NCBI RefSeq assembly: GCF_024198255.1
Contig: NZ_JAJVKW010000013.1
Span: 186,001 to 250,000 of the forward strand
Direction of reading: 5' to 3'
From: Myxococcus guangdongensis
GTDB lineage: Bacteria > Myxococcota > Myxococcia > Myxococcales > Myxococcaceae
DNA length: 64,000 bases
Position 1 is the stretch's first letter, and the number at the start of each line of letters is the position of its first letter. Of this stretch, positions 48,025 to 55,610 are shown piece by piece. Made by a program: the position numbers and the translations under genes. Below the pieces are notes generated by a model, which saw nothing but the letters and a program-made list of their open reading frames with translations, did no database searches and was not told the DNA's origin.

Positions 48025-48560
48025 CCCAGCCCCCACCGCTCGGCTGCGCCTGCGGAGAAGTCTCCCTGCGCGTGGAGGGAGCGCCCATCATCAGCGCCGA
48101 GTGTTGTTGCACCAGTTGCCGGACGGCCGCCGCCCGACTCCAGAAGCTCCCCGCCTCACGACTGCTGCTGGGACCTCGGGACGCGTCGCGCTTCGTGCTC
48201 TACCGCAAGGACCGCGTCCACTTCCTCCAGGGCACGGACCGCCTCGCGGAGTTCCGGCTCACGCCGGAGTCGAAGACCCGCCGCGTCGTCGCCACCTGCT
48301 GCAACACGCCCGTGTTCCTGGAGTTCCAGAACGGCCACTGGCTCAGCCTCTATGGTGGCCTCTGGCCCGAGGCAACCCTGCCCCCACTGGAGCTGCGGAC
48401 GATGACCTCCGACCTGCCACCGGGCACGGCGCTCCCCACGGACGTCCCCAACAGCCGACACCAATCCGTCGCGTTCTTCATCAAGCTGCTCGGCGCGTGG
48501 GTGGGGATGGGCTTTCGCAGCCCGAAGCTCACCTTCGTCAAGGCGCAGCTCCCGCGCTGA
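48021..48560 (+). CDS. GFA/CENP-V-like zinc protein
   Basis: 179 residues. Cys motifs 'CACGEV' near residues 9-11, 'CCCTSC' near 28-33 and 'CCNTPV' near 95 fit the zinc-binding glutathione-dependent formaldehyde-activating (GFA)/CENP-V fold, in the DUF6151-like subgroup. The C-terminal 'FFIKLLGAWVGMG' is longer than in typical GFA. Translationally coupled to the TetR gene. The role may be binding or detoxifying aldehyde-thiol adducts; not certain. Confidence 0.82.
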   Translation: MTQPPPLGCACGEVSLRVEGAPIISAECCCTSCRTAAARLQKLPASRLLLGPRDASRFVLYRKDRVHFLQGTDRLAEFRLTPESKTRRVVATCCNTPVFLEFQNGHWLSLYGGLWPEATLPPLELRTMTSDLPPGTALPTDVPNSRHQSVAFFIKLLGAWVGMGFRSPKLTFVKAQLPR

Positions 48561-48567
48561 GCTCGCG

Positions 48568-48960
48568 CTAGTGCCTTCCGAGGACGCGCCCTTCGGCCGT
48601 CACGAAGCCATCGACCACCGCGTGACCCGTGCCCTCCAGATGCAACAGCAACGCGCAGTATCGACCGGGGATGAGGAGCGGGAGCTCCAGGGGTGAGACC
48701 TGGGCGTCGAGGACCACCTTGTCCGCCACCCGGGTGCCTACCGCGTGGACCTGCACACCCCATGGCTGGGGAGCGACGAAGGCCTCGATGGTGAGTCGAA
48801 CCACCGCCCACGACCCGCCGTTGACGGAGGGGCTCTCGCCCCAGTGGACGGCGCTCAGAATCCGCCCCCAACACCGCACGCCCGCCTCGACCACCTCCCG
48901 CTTCTTCGCGTGCTGCTTGCGCCGCTGACGGATGCCGTAGGCCCCGCCACCGATGAGCAC
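48568..48960 (-). CDS. Membrane-anchored small protein, possibly frameshifted at its N-terminus
   Basis: The open frame from GTG 48960 encodes 130 residues: 'VLIGGGAYGIRQRRKQ' (tail of a hydrophobic helix), then a beta-rich domain with no known motif. The hydrophobic helix clearly continues upstream in the same frame (Trp-Leu-Leu-Leu-Phe-Leu-Pro-Leu) with no standard start. A convincing N-terminus (MSSASTPEAPRADIDPSWR, ATG 49087) lies in a frame one base off, so an indel near 49000-49015 may split the gene; the full product would be about 173 residues. Confidence 0.6.
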   Translation of the reverse strand: MLIGGGAYGIRQRRKQHAKKREVVEAGVRCWGRILSAVHWGESPSVNGGSWAVVRLTIEAFVAPQPWGVQVHAVGTRVADKVVLDAQVSPLELPLLIPGRYCALLLHLEGTGHAVVDGFVTAEGRVLGRH

Positions 48961-49151
48961 CAGCGGAAGGAACAGGAGGAGCCAGACTGCGGGCCCGCGA
49001 TGTCCCCTGGCCAGGGCGAGGAGCGGGATAGCGCCAGCTCGGGTCGATGTCCGCGCGTGGCGCCTCCGGAGTCGATGCGGAACTCATGCGCGCGGAGGAT
49101 AGAGCACGCCCTCCCTCCCAGATAGTTGGAACCCCTGGCGCGCCATGAGTT

Positions 49152-49189
49152 GTCGAAGCAGCTCACGAATTTTTCGTGAGTTCATCGAC
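49152..49189. promoter_or_regulatory. Hairpin/inverted repeat upstream of a lipoprotein gene
   Basis: CTCACGAA (49162-49169) and TTCGTGAG (49173-49180) are perfect arms with a 3-T loop; GTCGA/TCGAC at 49152 and 49185 extend it imperfectly. It lies about 18 bases before the ATG of 49207 and between divergent genes. Could be an operator or an mRNA leader hairpin. Its position before the start argues against a terminator. Confidence 0.5.
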
Positions 49190-49206
49190 TTGCTCGAGGA
49201 GTTCCC

Positions 49207-49893
49207 ATGCCCGCTCTCCGTGTATCCCTCTTTTCCACCACATCGTGCGCCACGGTCGTGCTCGCCTTGCTGTCCGGCTGTGGCGGCGGCCTCGCGACAT
49301 CCAACCCGCGCTACTTCACCGACGGGAAATGGAACGCGTTGGACAGCCCCTATTCCCTCACGCCCATGCTCGCGTGCGCCTTTCCGGCGGAGGGCAACGA
49401 CAAGGTGTATCGCAACCTCGAAGACCACCTCGCGCCCGCCATCTGGAGCGCGTACGGCAAGGACACGTCCGAAGTGAAGGTGAAGAAGCTCAAGGGCGAC
49501 AGCGAATGGTGTGACGCGTTCCCGAACATCGCCTCGGACCGCTTCATCGTCCCGCCTCGGATGAAGAAGGAGCTGGCCGAGTACGTGAAACAATCCGGCG
49601 CGAAGGGTGTCATCATCCCGGTCGCGCACCTGTACCGCTCCCCCATCATGAAGGATGTCCTGGGCCCTGACGGGTCGCCCATCGGCAGCGTGGAGACGGA
49701 CCGCTTCGGCGCCGATGGCACCGCGGGCCTCTTCGTCCACTACGTCAACGAGAGCGGCGAGCTCGTCTACACGGGACGCTCGAAGACGAATGGCCTGGGC
49801 GTGCTCGCGAACCCCATCGATTACATGCGGGACCATGCGTCCGACTACGCCCAGCAGATGACGCAGAAGGCGCCGCCCGTCACCGTCCAATAG
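49207..49893 (+). CDS. Lipoprotein of unknown function
   Basis: 228 residues. Lipobox LSGC (Cys25). The mature domain has 'KKLKGDSEWCDAF', 'GAKGVIIPVAHLYRSP' and 'YTGRSKTNGLGVLAN', and looks like a compact alpha/beta fold. I do not recognise a family. GAGGAG is positioned before ATG 49207. The upstream hairpin may regulate it. Likely outer-membrane. Confidence 0.78.
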   Translation: MPALRVSLFSTTSCATVVLALLSGCGGGLATSNPRYFTDGKWNALDSPYSLTPMLACAFPAEGNDKVYRNLEDHLAPAIWSAYGKDTSEVKVKKLKGDSEWCDAFPNIASDRFIVPPRMKKELAEYVKQSGAKGVIIPVAHLYRSPIMKDVLGPDGSPIGSVETDRFGADGTAGLFVHYVNESGELVYTGRSKTNGLGVLANPIDYMRDHASDYAQQMTQKAPPVTVQ

Positions 49894-49898
49894 CCTCC

Positions 49899-50219
49899 GT
49901 GCATGACTCTCCCCCTGGGGGGAGCGCCACCCTCCGGGCATGTCACCCACGGACATGTCTCGGAGGAAGCGCACGGCGGCGGGCCCTCTTCCAACCCGGC
50001 ACCGTGGCGCAGGTGCTGGCCTCGCGGGGCGTCACGCTCGCGCACTCCGGACCGCCGCACTCCGTGGACCCTTCCTGGGCCCGCCTCTTCGCCCGCCTCC
50101 ACGCCAAGGAGCGCACGCCAAGCGTCCCCCTCCGCGAGACCTACCTGCGCGTGGACTCGGTCCAGGGCGTCACATGGCTGAGCGAGCTCGCGCTGTCGTG
50201 GGAGGCGGGCCCGGACTGA
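49899..50219 (+). CDS. Small hypothetical protein (start uncertain)
   Basis: 106 residues from 49899, or 71 from GTG 50004. The last 70 codons have strongly G/C third positions and read as a soluble helical segment ('DPSWARLFARLHAKERTP', 'LSELALSWEAGPD'); the N-terminal third looks random. It converges on the hydrolase gene at 50221. Possibly a degraded gene remnant. If it is not a gene, 49894-50220 holds nothing else I can recognise. Confidence 0.4.
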   Translation: MHDSPPGGSATLRACHPRTCLGGSARRRALFQPGTVAQVLASRGVTLAHSGPPHSVDPSWARLFARLHAKERTPSVPLRETYLRVDSVQGVTWLSELALSWEAGPD

Positions 50220-50220
50220 A

Positions 50221-51018
50221 TCAGGGCGACTTGCGCCCGGGCGTGCGCGGGGCCGGCTGGAGCCAGCGTCGCACCTCGTCCAGGTACTCCTTCGGGAGCG
50301 CATGCCCGCTGTCGAACGTCTTGTGCGTCTTGCGCACGGACGGCGCGGACTCGAACAGGGCGCGGCTGTCCGCGACGGGCGCGAAGTCGTCCTGGTTCGC
50401 GGTCAGCAGCAACCAGTCCTGGCGAATCGTCGACATGTGCCGCGAGGGGGCGACCTCCTCCATCGACGGGTCGATGTGCGGCGGAACCATGGTGATGAGG
50501 TGGGTGACGCGCGGCTCACGCGCCGCCAGCAGGAGCCCCGCCTGCGCGCCCATGCTGTACCCGACGACGAGCACGCGGGGTGGCTTGCCCTGCGCGAGCA
50601 CCGCGGACAGCAGCGCGTGGGCATCACGCACGGTGTCGGCAATCATGCGCAGGTACCGCGCGGGCTCGCCCTTGTGGGCCAGCTTCGCGAGCGCACCGGG
50701 CTTCGATTCGGGGTTCGCCCGCTCTCCGTGCAGGCGCGCGTCGAGCAGATAGACGCGGTAGCCGGCTCGCAACAGGTCGTCCTTCAGGAGTCCGCCATGC
50801 GTGGGCCCCGCGTCCGACAGCCAGTCCTCCTTGCGGCGGGTGAGGCCGTGCAGCAGGACGGCGATGGGTGGATTCGCGGCGCCTCCCTCGGGCTCGAGCA
50901 CCCGCGTGGGGATGCGCTCTCCATCCGCGCCGCGAACGTCCAACGACGTCGTCGGGTCGTCGGCCCGGGCGAGGGGGGCGGACAGCAGCAATGCGCACAG
51001 CGACAGCCAGCGGAACAT
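50221..51018 (-). CDS. Exported alpha/beta hydrolase
   Basis: 265 residues. Signal peptide (cleaved after ARA). Hydrolase landmarks: 'VLLHGLTRRKEDW' oxyanion region, 'LLDARLHGER', nucleophile elbow GYSMGAQ, a late 'DDFAPVADSRAL' Asp and 'DSGHALP' His. This resembles dienelactone-hydrolase-like or peptidase-S9-like esterases. AGGAG precedes ATG 51018. Divergent from the two-component system, whose operator-like repeats lie in the shared upstream region. Confidence 0.85.
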   Translation of the reverse strand: MFRWLSLCALLLSAPLARADDPTTSLDVRGADGERIPTRVLEPEGGAANPPIAVLLHGLTRRKEDWLSDAGPTHGGLLKDDLLRAGYRVYLLDARLHGERANPESKPGALAKLAHKGEPARYLRMIADTVRDAHALLSAVLAQGKPPRVLVVGYSMGAQAGLLLAAREPRVTHLITMVPPHIDPSMEEVAPSRHMSTIRQDWLLLTANQDDFAPVADSRALFESAPSVRKTHKTFDSGHALPKEYLDEVRRWLQPAPRTPGRKSP

Positions 51019-51075
51019 GGTGGACTCCTGGAGGTGAGCTTCACCGTCACCCTGCCCTCCGCTGTGTCGGACAGG

Positions 51076-51107
51076 CGTCAACCCGCGGTTGACGTTCGAT
51101 TGACGTT
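51076..51107. promoter_or_regulatory. Operator-like repeats between hydrolase and response regulator genes
   Basis: CGTCAACC (51076-51083) and GGTTGACG (51087-51094) form a perfect inverted repeat, and TTGACGTT occurs twice (51089-51096 and 51100-51107) at an 11-base period. Tandem sites of this period are typical for OmpR-type dimers. It lies 51-82 bases before the regulator's ATG and 57 bases before the hydrolase's. Confidence 0.65.
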
Positions 51108-51158
51108 GCGTCGGGTAGCCTGCGACCGTCCTGCCTCCCCGAGGTCCCCTGCCCGCTC

Positions 51159-51833
51159 ATGCGAGTGCTCGTCGTCGAAGACAACCGTGACCTCCAGGCC
51201 AACATCGCGAGGTTCCTGGGCGCGGACTTCCAGCTCGACTTCGCCGCCACCGGCCCCCAGGGGCTCACGCTCGCGCTGAGCCACGAGTACGACGTCATCG
51301 TGCTGGACCTGATGCTGCCGGGGATGAGCGGCATCGAGCTGTGTCAGCGCTACCGGCAGCTCGCCGCCCGGCTGGTGCCCATCCTCATGCTCACCGCGCG
51401 CGACACGCTCGAGGACAAGGAGGAGGGCTTCCGGGCGGGCGCGGATGACTACCTCGTCAAACCGTTCTCACTGCGGGAGCTGCGGATGAGGCTCGAGGCC
51501 CTGGCGCGGCGCCCGGTGCCTCCGAGCGGGCGACGTCTGACGGTGGGCCCGCTCACCCTGGAGCCCGACACGGGCCAGGCCCGGCGTGGCGAGCGCGGCG
51601 TGCGGCTCAACCGCACCGAGGCCCTGCTCCTCAAATTGCTGATGGAGTCCGCGCCGGAGCCCGTCTCGACGGCGACGCTCGCCCATCAGCTCTGGGGAGA
51701 CGACGCACCGGAGTCCAGCGCCCTGCGCACGCACGTCTATGCGCTGCGAGGAGCGCTCGCCGAGCTGGGGATGGGCGACTGCATCACCACCCACCGAAAC
51801 AAGGGCTACAGCCTGGAGGCGCGTGAGGACTAG
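51159..51833 (+). CDS. OmpR-family response regulator
   Basis: 224 residues. Receiver domain with phospho-acceptor Asp50 ('IVLDLMLPG'), acidic pocket 'VEDN' and Lys101 ('DYLVKPF'). Winged-helix DNA-binding domain from about 125, ending 'ALRTHVYALRGAL' and 'HRNKGYSLEA'. Its last codons overlap the kinase start by 11 bases. Probably binds the repeats at 51076-51107, regulating itself and the divergent hydrolase. Confidence 0.95.
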   Translation: MRVLVVEDNRDLQANIARFLGADFQLDFAATGPQGLTLALSHEYDVIVLDLMLPGMSGIELCQRYRQLAARLVPILMLTARDTLEDKEEGFRAGADDYLVKPFSLRELRMRLEALARRPVPPSGRRLTVGPLTLEPDTGQARRGERGVRLNRTEALLLKLLMESAPEPVSTATLAHQLWGDDAPESSALRTHVYALRGALAELGMGDCITTHRNKGYSLEARED

Positions 51834-53013
51834 GTCGATACGCGGGCTCCTCCTATGGGCGATGGTGTCGTCCGCGGCGCTCTCGCTGGTCCTCATGGGG
51901 GCGTTCTTCACGCTCTTCAGCTACGACCTCGAGGACACCCTCTTCGCGCGGCTCGTCGCCACCGCGATGGACGGGCGCGGCGCCGACTCGGCGATGCCAC
52001 TCGGCGTCAGGACCTATGTGGGCCACGAGAGCCTGCCGCCGTGGCTCCGTGCGGAGGTGCCCTCGGACGCGCGCCGTGGCGAGTACGAGCTCTTCCCTCC
52101 CGGGCGTGGACACTTCCATGTCGCGGTGCGGCCGGACGCATCGACGGGACCCACGCGCTATGGCGTCCTCGACACGACGGAGCTGACCCGCACCACGCGC
52201 CAGTTGCGTCGCACGTCGGGCCTCTTGCTGGTGAGCGCCGCGCTGGCCCTGCTGGGCGCCGCCGGGCTCTCCGTGCTGGTCGCGAGGCGGCTGGGGGTTC
52301 CGCTGGAGCGGCTCGCGGCGCAGGTCCAGTCAGGCCAGGCGCCGCGCGAAGAGGGAGTCGTCGTCACCGAGGTGCGGGCCCTGTCCCAGGCCCTGAGCGC
52401 CCGGGATGTCCGCATCCAGGAGTTGCTGGAGCGGGAGCGGGCCTTCAACCGGGACGCCAGTCATGAGCTGCGCACGCCGCTCGCCGTGGCCCAGGGCGCG
52501 GTGGAGATACTGGAGCTGGACCCGCCCTCGGACTCGGCGACCTTCGAGCGGCTGCGGCAGGCGGTCCACCAGATGGGCCTGCTGACGGAGGGCCTCCTCT
52601 GGCTGGCGCGGACGGGGCGCTCGGACGAGACATGCGGACTGGTGGGCATCTCGCGCGAGCTGCTCGCGCTGTACGGCGACCACCTCGCGCGGGGCGACGT
52701 GGAGTGGGTCCTCGAGGCGCGAGACGAAGTCATTGTGCCGCTGCCTGGCTCCGTGGCGCGGGTGATGTTGGGCAACCTCATCAAGAACGCGCTCGCGTAC
52801 ACGGAGAAGGGGCGCATCGTCATCCGCGTCACGCCCGAGGCGTGGAGCATCGTCGACACGGGGGTGGGCTTCGGTCGGAGCGAGCCCGGGCAGCGAGGCT
52901 TCGGCGTGGGCTTGTCGCTGGTGGAGCGGCTGGCGCGCCGGTTCCAGTGGACGCTGGACATCCGCGCGGTGGAGCCACAAGGCACACAGGTACGACTGAC
53001 CTGGCCTTCGTGA
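51823..53013 (+). CDS. Sensor histidine kinase (HisKA/HATPase)
   Basis: 396 residues from GTG 51823 with GGAGGC in front. Helix near 8-33, a periplasmic sensor of about 100 residues, second helix near 133-153, a HAMP-like linker, phospho-acceptor His214 in 'FNRDASHELRTPLA', N-box 'LGNLIKNALAY' and G-boxes 'VDTGVGFG' and 'GFGVGLSLVERL'. Encoded with the OmpR-type regulator. Signal unknown. Confidence 0.95.
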   Translation: MRTRSIRGLLLWAMVSSAALSLVLMGAFFTLFSYDLEDTLFARLVATAMDGRGADSAMPLGVRTYVGHESLPPWLRAEVPSDARRGEYELFPPGRGHFHVAVRPDASTGPTRYGVLDTTELTRTTRQLRRTSGLLLVSAALALLGAAGLSVLVARRLGVPLERLAAQVQSGQAPREEGVVVTEVRALSQALSARDVRIQELLERERAFNRDASHELRTPLAVAQGAVEILELDPPSDSATFERLRQAVHQMGLLTEGLLWLARTGRSDETCGLVGISRELLALYGDHLARGDVEWVLEARDEVIVPLPGSVARVMLGNLIKNALAYTEKGRIVIRVTPEAWSIVDTGVGFGRSEPGQRGFGVGLSLVERLARRFQWTLDIRAVEPQGTQVRLTWPS

Positions 53014-53062
53014 GCGCGGGCGCTGGAACTCATGGCCGGGGCCATCTACAACGGGCCTCGCC

Positions 53063-54394
53063 ATGCACTCGAGCCTCCGCCGCCTGACCGCTCTCGTCCT
53101 CACCTCGCTGACGCTCGCCTGCTCGACGCGAGGTGCGGCGACCTCCCCAGGAACCTCCATGACGACGCCCTCCCCGCTGGACGCCTCCGCCGAGCAATAC
53201 GTGAAGCTGGCCCTCGCCGTGGGGCAGCACGACGGCAACTACGTGGACGCCTATTACGGACCGGAGGAATGGGCGAAGGAGGCCGAGGCCACGAAGCGGC
53301 CCCTGCCCGAGATTGCCGCGCGCGCCGCCGCGATGGTGGCGGCGGTGGAGGCGACGCCGGTGCCCGCCGATGAGCTGCTCGCGATGCGCCACCGCTTCCT
53401 GCTGACCCAGCTGCGCTCGCTCGAGGCGCGGGTGCGGATGCTGTCCGGCGAGAAGTTGAAGTTCGACGAGGAGAGCCAGGCGCTCTACGGCGCGAAGGAC
53501 CCCGGACACACCGACGCGGAGTTCGAGGCGGTGCTCGCCGAGTTGGAGAAGCGCCTGCCCGGACAGGGGCCGCTGGTCGAGCGGTTGGACCGCTTCCGCA
53601 GCGAGTTCGTCATCCCCAAGGAGAAGCTGGACGAGGTCTTCCGCGTCGCCATCCAGGAGGCCCGGCGCCGCACGCTCCAGCACGTGGAGCTTCCCGCCAA
53701 CGAGCACTTCACGCTGGAGTACGTCACCCACAAGCCGTGGAGCGGGTACAACTGGTACAAGGGCAACGCGACCAGCGTCATCCAGATCAACACGGACCTG
53801 CCCTTCTACATCCTGCGCGCCATCGACCTGGCGGCGCACGAGGGCTATCCGGGGCACCACGTCTACAACGCGTTGCTGGAGCAGCACCTGGTGCGCGGAC
53901 GCGGGTGGGTGGAGTTGACGGTGTATCCGCTCAACTCGCCCATGTCGCTCATCGCCGAGGGCAGCGCGAACTACGGCATCGACGTGGCGTTCCCGGACGC
54001 GGAGGCGTACCTGCGGGACGTCCTCTTCCCGCTCGCGGGGCTCGACCCGAAGCGCGCGGCCACCTACGTGGCCGTGGAGGCGCTGGCGGCGAAGCTGTCC
54101 TATGCGACCAACGAGGGCGCGCGTCGTTACCTCGACGGCCACCTCAGCCGCGAGGCGACGCGGGACTGGTTCGTGCGCTACGGCCTGGTGTCCGAGGAGC
54201 GGGCGACGCAGAAGATGTCGTTCATCGACGCCTATCGCGCGTATGTCATCAACTACAACCTGGGCCAGGACCTGGTGAAGCAGTACGTCGAGCGCCACAT
54301 GGGCGCCGACACCTCGCCCGAGCGCCGCTGGCAGGTGTTCCGCGAGCTCTTGTCCTCCATGCGCCTGCCCGCGGACCTGTCCCCGGAGAACTGA
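53063..54394 (+). CDS. DUF885-family metallopeptidase-like lipoprotein
   Basis: 443 residues. Signal with Cys20 in 'LTLACST'. HEGYPGHH at residues 259-266 is the DUF885 hallmark (His-Glu and His as zinc ligands), and 'IAEGSANYG' gives the third ligand Glu. The C-terminal helical part is as in the family, which includes putative zinc carboxypeptidases. It follows the kinase gene by 49 bases and may be read through from it. Substrate unknown. Confidence 0.85.
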   Translation: MHSSLRRLTALVLTSLTLACSTRGAATSPGTSMTTPSPLDASAEQYVKLALAVGQHDGNYVDAYYGPEEWAKEAEATKRPLPEIAARAAAMVAAVEATPVPADELLAMRHRFLLTQLRSLEARVRMLSGEKLKFDEESQALYGAKDPGHTDAEFEAVLAELEKRLPGQGPLVERLDRFRSEFVIPKEKLDEVFRVAIQEARRRTLQHVELPANEHFTLEYVTHKPWSGYNWYKGNATSVIQINTDLPFYILRAIDLAAHEGYPGHHVYNALLEQHLVRGRGWVELTVYPLNSPMSLIAEGSANYGIDVAFPDAEAYLRDVLFPLAGLDPKRAATYVAVEALAAKLSYATNEGARRYLDGHLSREATRDWFVRYGLVSEERATQKMSFIDAYRAYVINYNLGQDLVKQYVERHMGADTSPERRWQVFRELLSSMRLPADLSPEN

Positions 54395-54410
54395 GAGCCG
54401 CAGGCCCCCA

Positions 54411-55577
54411 TCACCGCTTCGCTCGCTTCCGGGGCTTGGGCGCGGCGCGCTTGCTCGCGTCAGCGCCCCGCAGCCGCGCGTCCAGTGTCATGGCCACTGT
54501 CCGGAGGGCCTCCAGCGAGGAGGAGCGCACGACGAGGTGCTCCCCCTCCGAGTCGAACTCCAGGGCCTCGAGCGAACCTGGAGCGCTTTGCCCCAGCTCG
54601 CGCTGGAGCCACTCCTCGACCTCCTCGTGGTCGTCGAGCTCGAGTTGCGGCGCGAGCATCTGGTCGACCCGGTACACCGGGGCGCCATCCTCCGTGTCCT
54701 TCAGGATGGAGATGCTCCCGTGCTGTTCGGCCACCTCCGGCCGCCGCTTCACGCCACGGACCTCCGACAGGAGCGGGAGCTGCGCGAGGACGGCTGCATC
54801 TCCCTCCGCGAGCGGCGTACCGATGAGCCAGAGGACCTCCAGCTTCTTCAGCGCGGCCACGGGCTTCAGCGTGTCCAGCTTCTTGAGGTTCTCGGCGGAC
54901 AGTCGTGTCAGGCCAGGGAAGCGCTCCACGCCGGCAAGGCTGTGCAGGGCCCGACATCCATCGACCTCCAGCGTCCGGAGCCCCGGCAGCCCCGGCAGCT
55001 CCCCGATGGAGGTGATGTTCGTGTTCCCGAGGTCCAGAACCTCCAGGTGCTCGAGCCGCGAGAGGTGCTCCCAGCCTGTCGCCTTGGACCCACGAAGGCT
55101 GAGTTGCTTCAGTCCCTTCGACTTCGACAACACCTCCAGGGGGACTCGAGGGTTGAAGAGAATCTGGACCTCAGACAGCTTCGTGAGGCCAGCCAGGGCC
55201 TTGAGGTTCTTGGCCGAGCCGAACAGCACCAGCGTCTCGAGCCGGGTGAGTCCTTCGAGCGGAGCAAGATCGACCTTCTCCATCCTGACGAGCCGGAGCG
55301 TCCGGAGGTTCGAACACGTCGCCAGCGGCGCGAGGTCGTGGTCCGACGTGAGCCCCGTGAGCCCGAGCACCTTCAACCCGCTCAGCCCTCGAAGGGCCTC
55401 GAGGCCCTCTGGCGACTGCTCGGAGTGGAGCCGCAAGGACTCGAGCTTCGACAACCGTTGCAGCTTCTCGCCCAGGGATGCGTACTGGCCCCCGCGGTCC
55501 AGCCGCGGAAGCTCCAGGTCCACCACATCGTCGGCGACCTCGAGAACGGTTCGCTTGCCCAGGTCGACAAAGTCCAT
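54411..55577 (-). CDS. Leucine-rich-repeat protein, candidate RHS immunity protein
   Basis: 388 residues, no signal peptide. From about 30 to 275 there are some ten LRR units ('LESLRLHSEQ', 'LKVLGLTGL', 'LRTLRLVRM', 'LEVLDLGNTN'). A C-terminal domain ('DHEEVEEWLQRELGQ') and a Lys/Arg-rich tail follow. It starts 33 bases after the RHS gene on the same strand, the normal position of an immunity gene. ATG 55577 has GGAGGG at 4 bases. LRR-type immunity is uncommon; the assignment rests on context. Confidence 0.72.
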   Translation of the reverse strand: MDFVDLGKRTVLEVADDVVDLELPRLDRGGQYASLGEKLQRLSKLESLRLHSEQSPEGLEALRGLSGLKVLGLTGLTSDHDLAPLATCSNLRTLRLVRMEKVDLAPLEGLTRLETLVLFGSAKNLKALAGLTKLSEVQILFNPRVPLEVLSKSKGLKQLSLRGSKATGWEHLSRLEHLEVLDLGNTNITSIGELPGLPGLRTLEVDGCRALHSLAGVERFPGLTRLSAENLKKLDTLKPVAALKKLEVLWLIGTPLAEGDAAVLAQLPLLSEVRGVKRRPEVAEQHGSISILKDTEDGAPVYRVDQMLAPQLELDDHEEVEEWLQRELGQSAPGSLEALEFDSEGEHLVVRSSSLEALRTVAMTLDARLRGADASKRAAPKPRKRAKR

Positions 55578-55610
55578 GACGCCCTCCTCCCTCGCGCAGA
55601 GGACCACCGC

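Noticed and set aside
49845-50303. 152-residue minus-strand frame between lipoprotein and hydrolase genes
   Set aside because: Arg/Gly/Ala-rich, no start site, and overlaps the C-terminus of the real hydrolase gene on the same strand in another frame.
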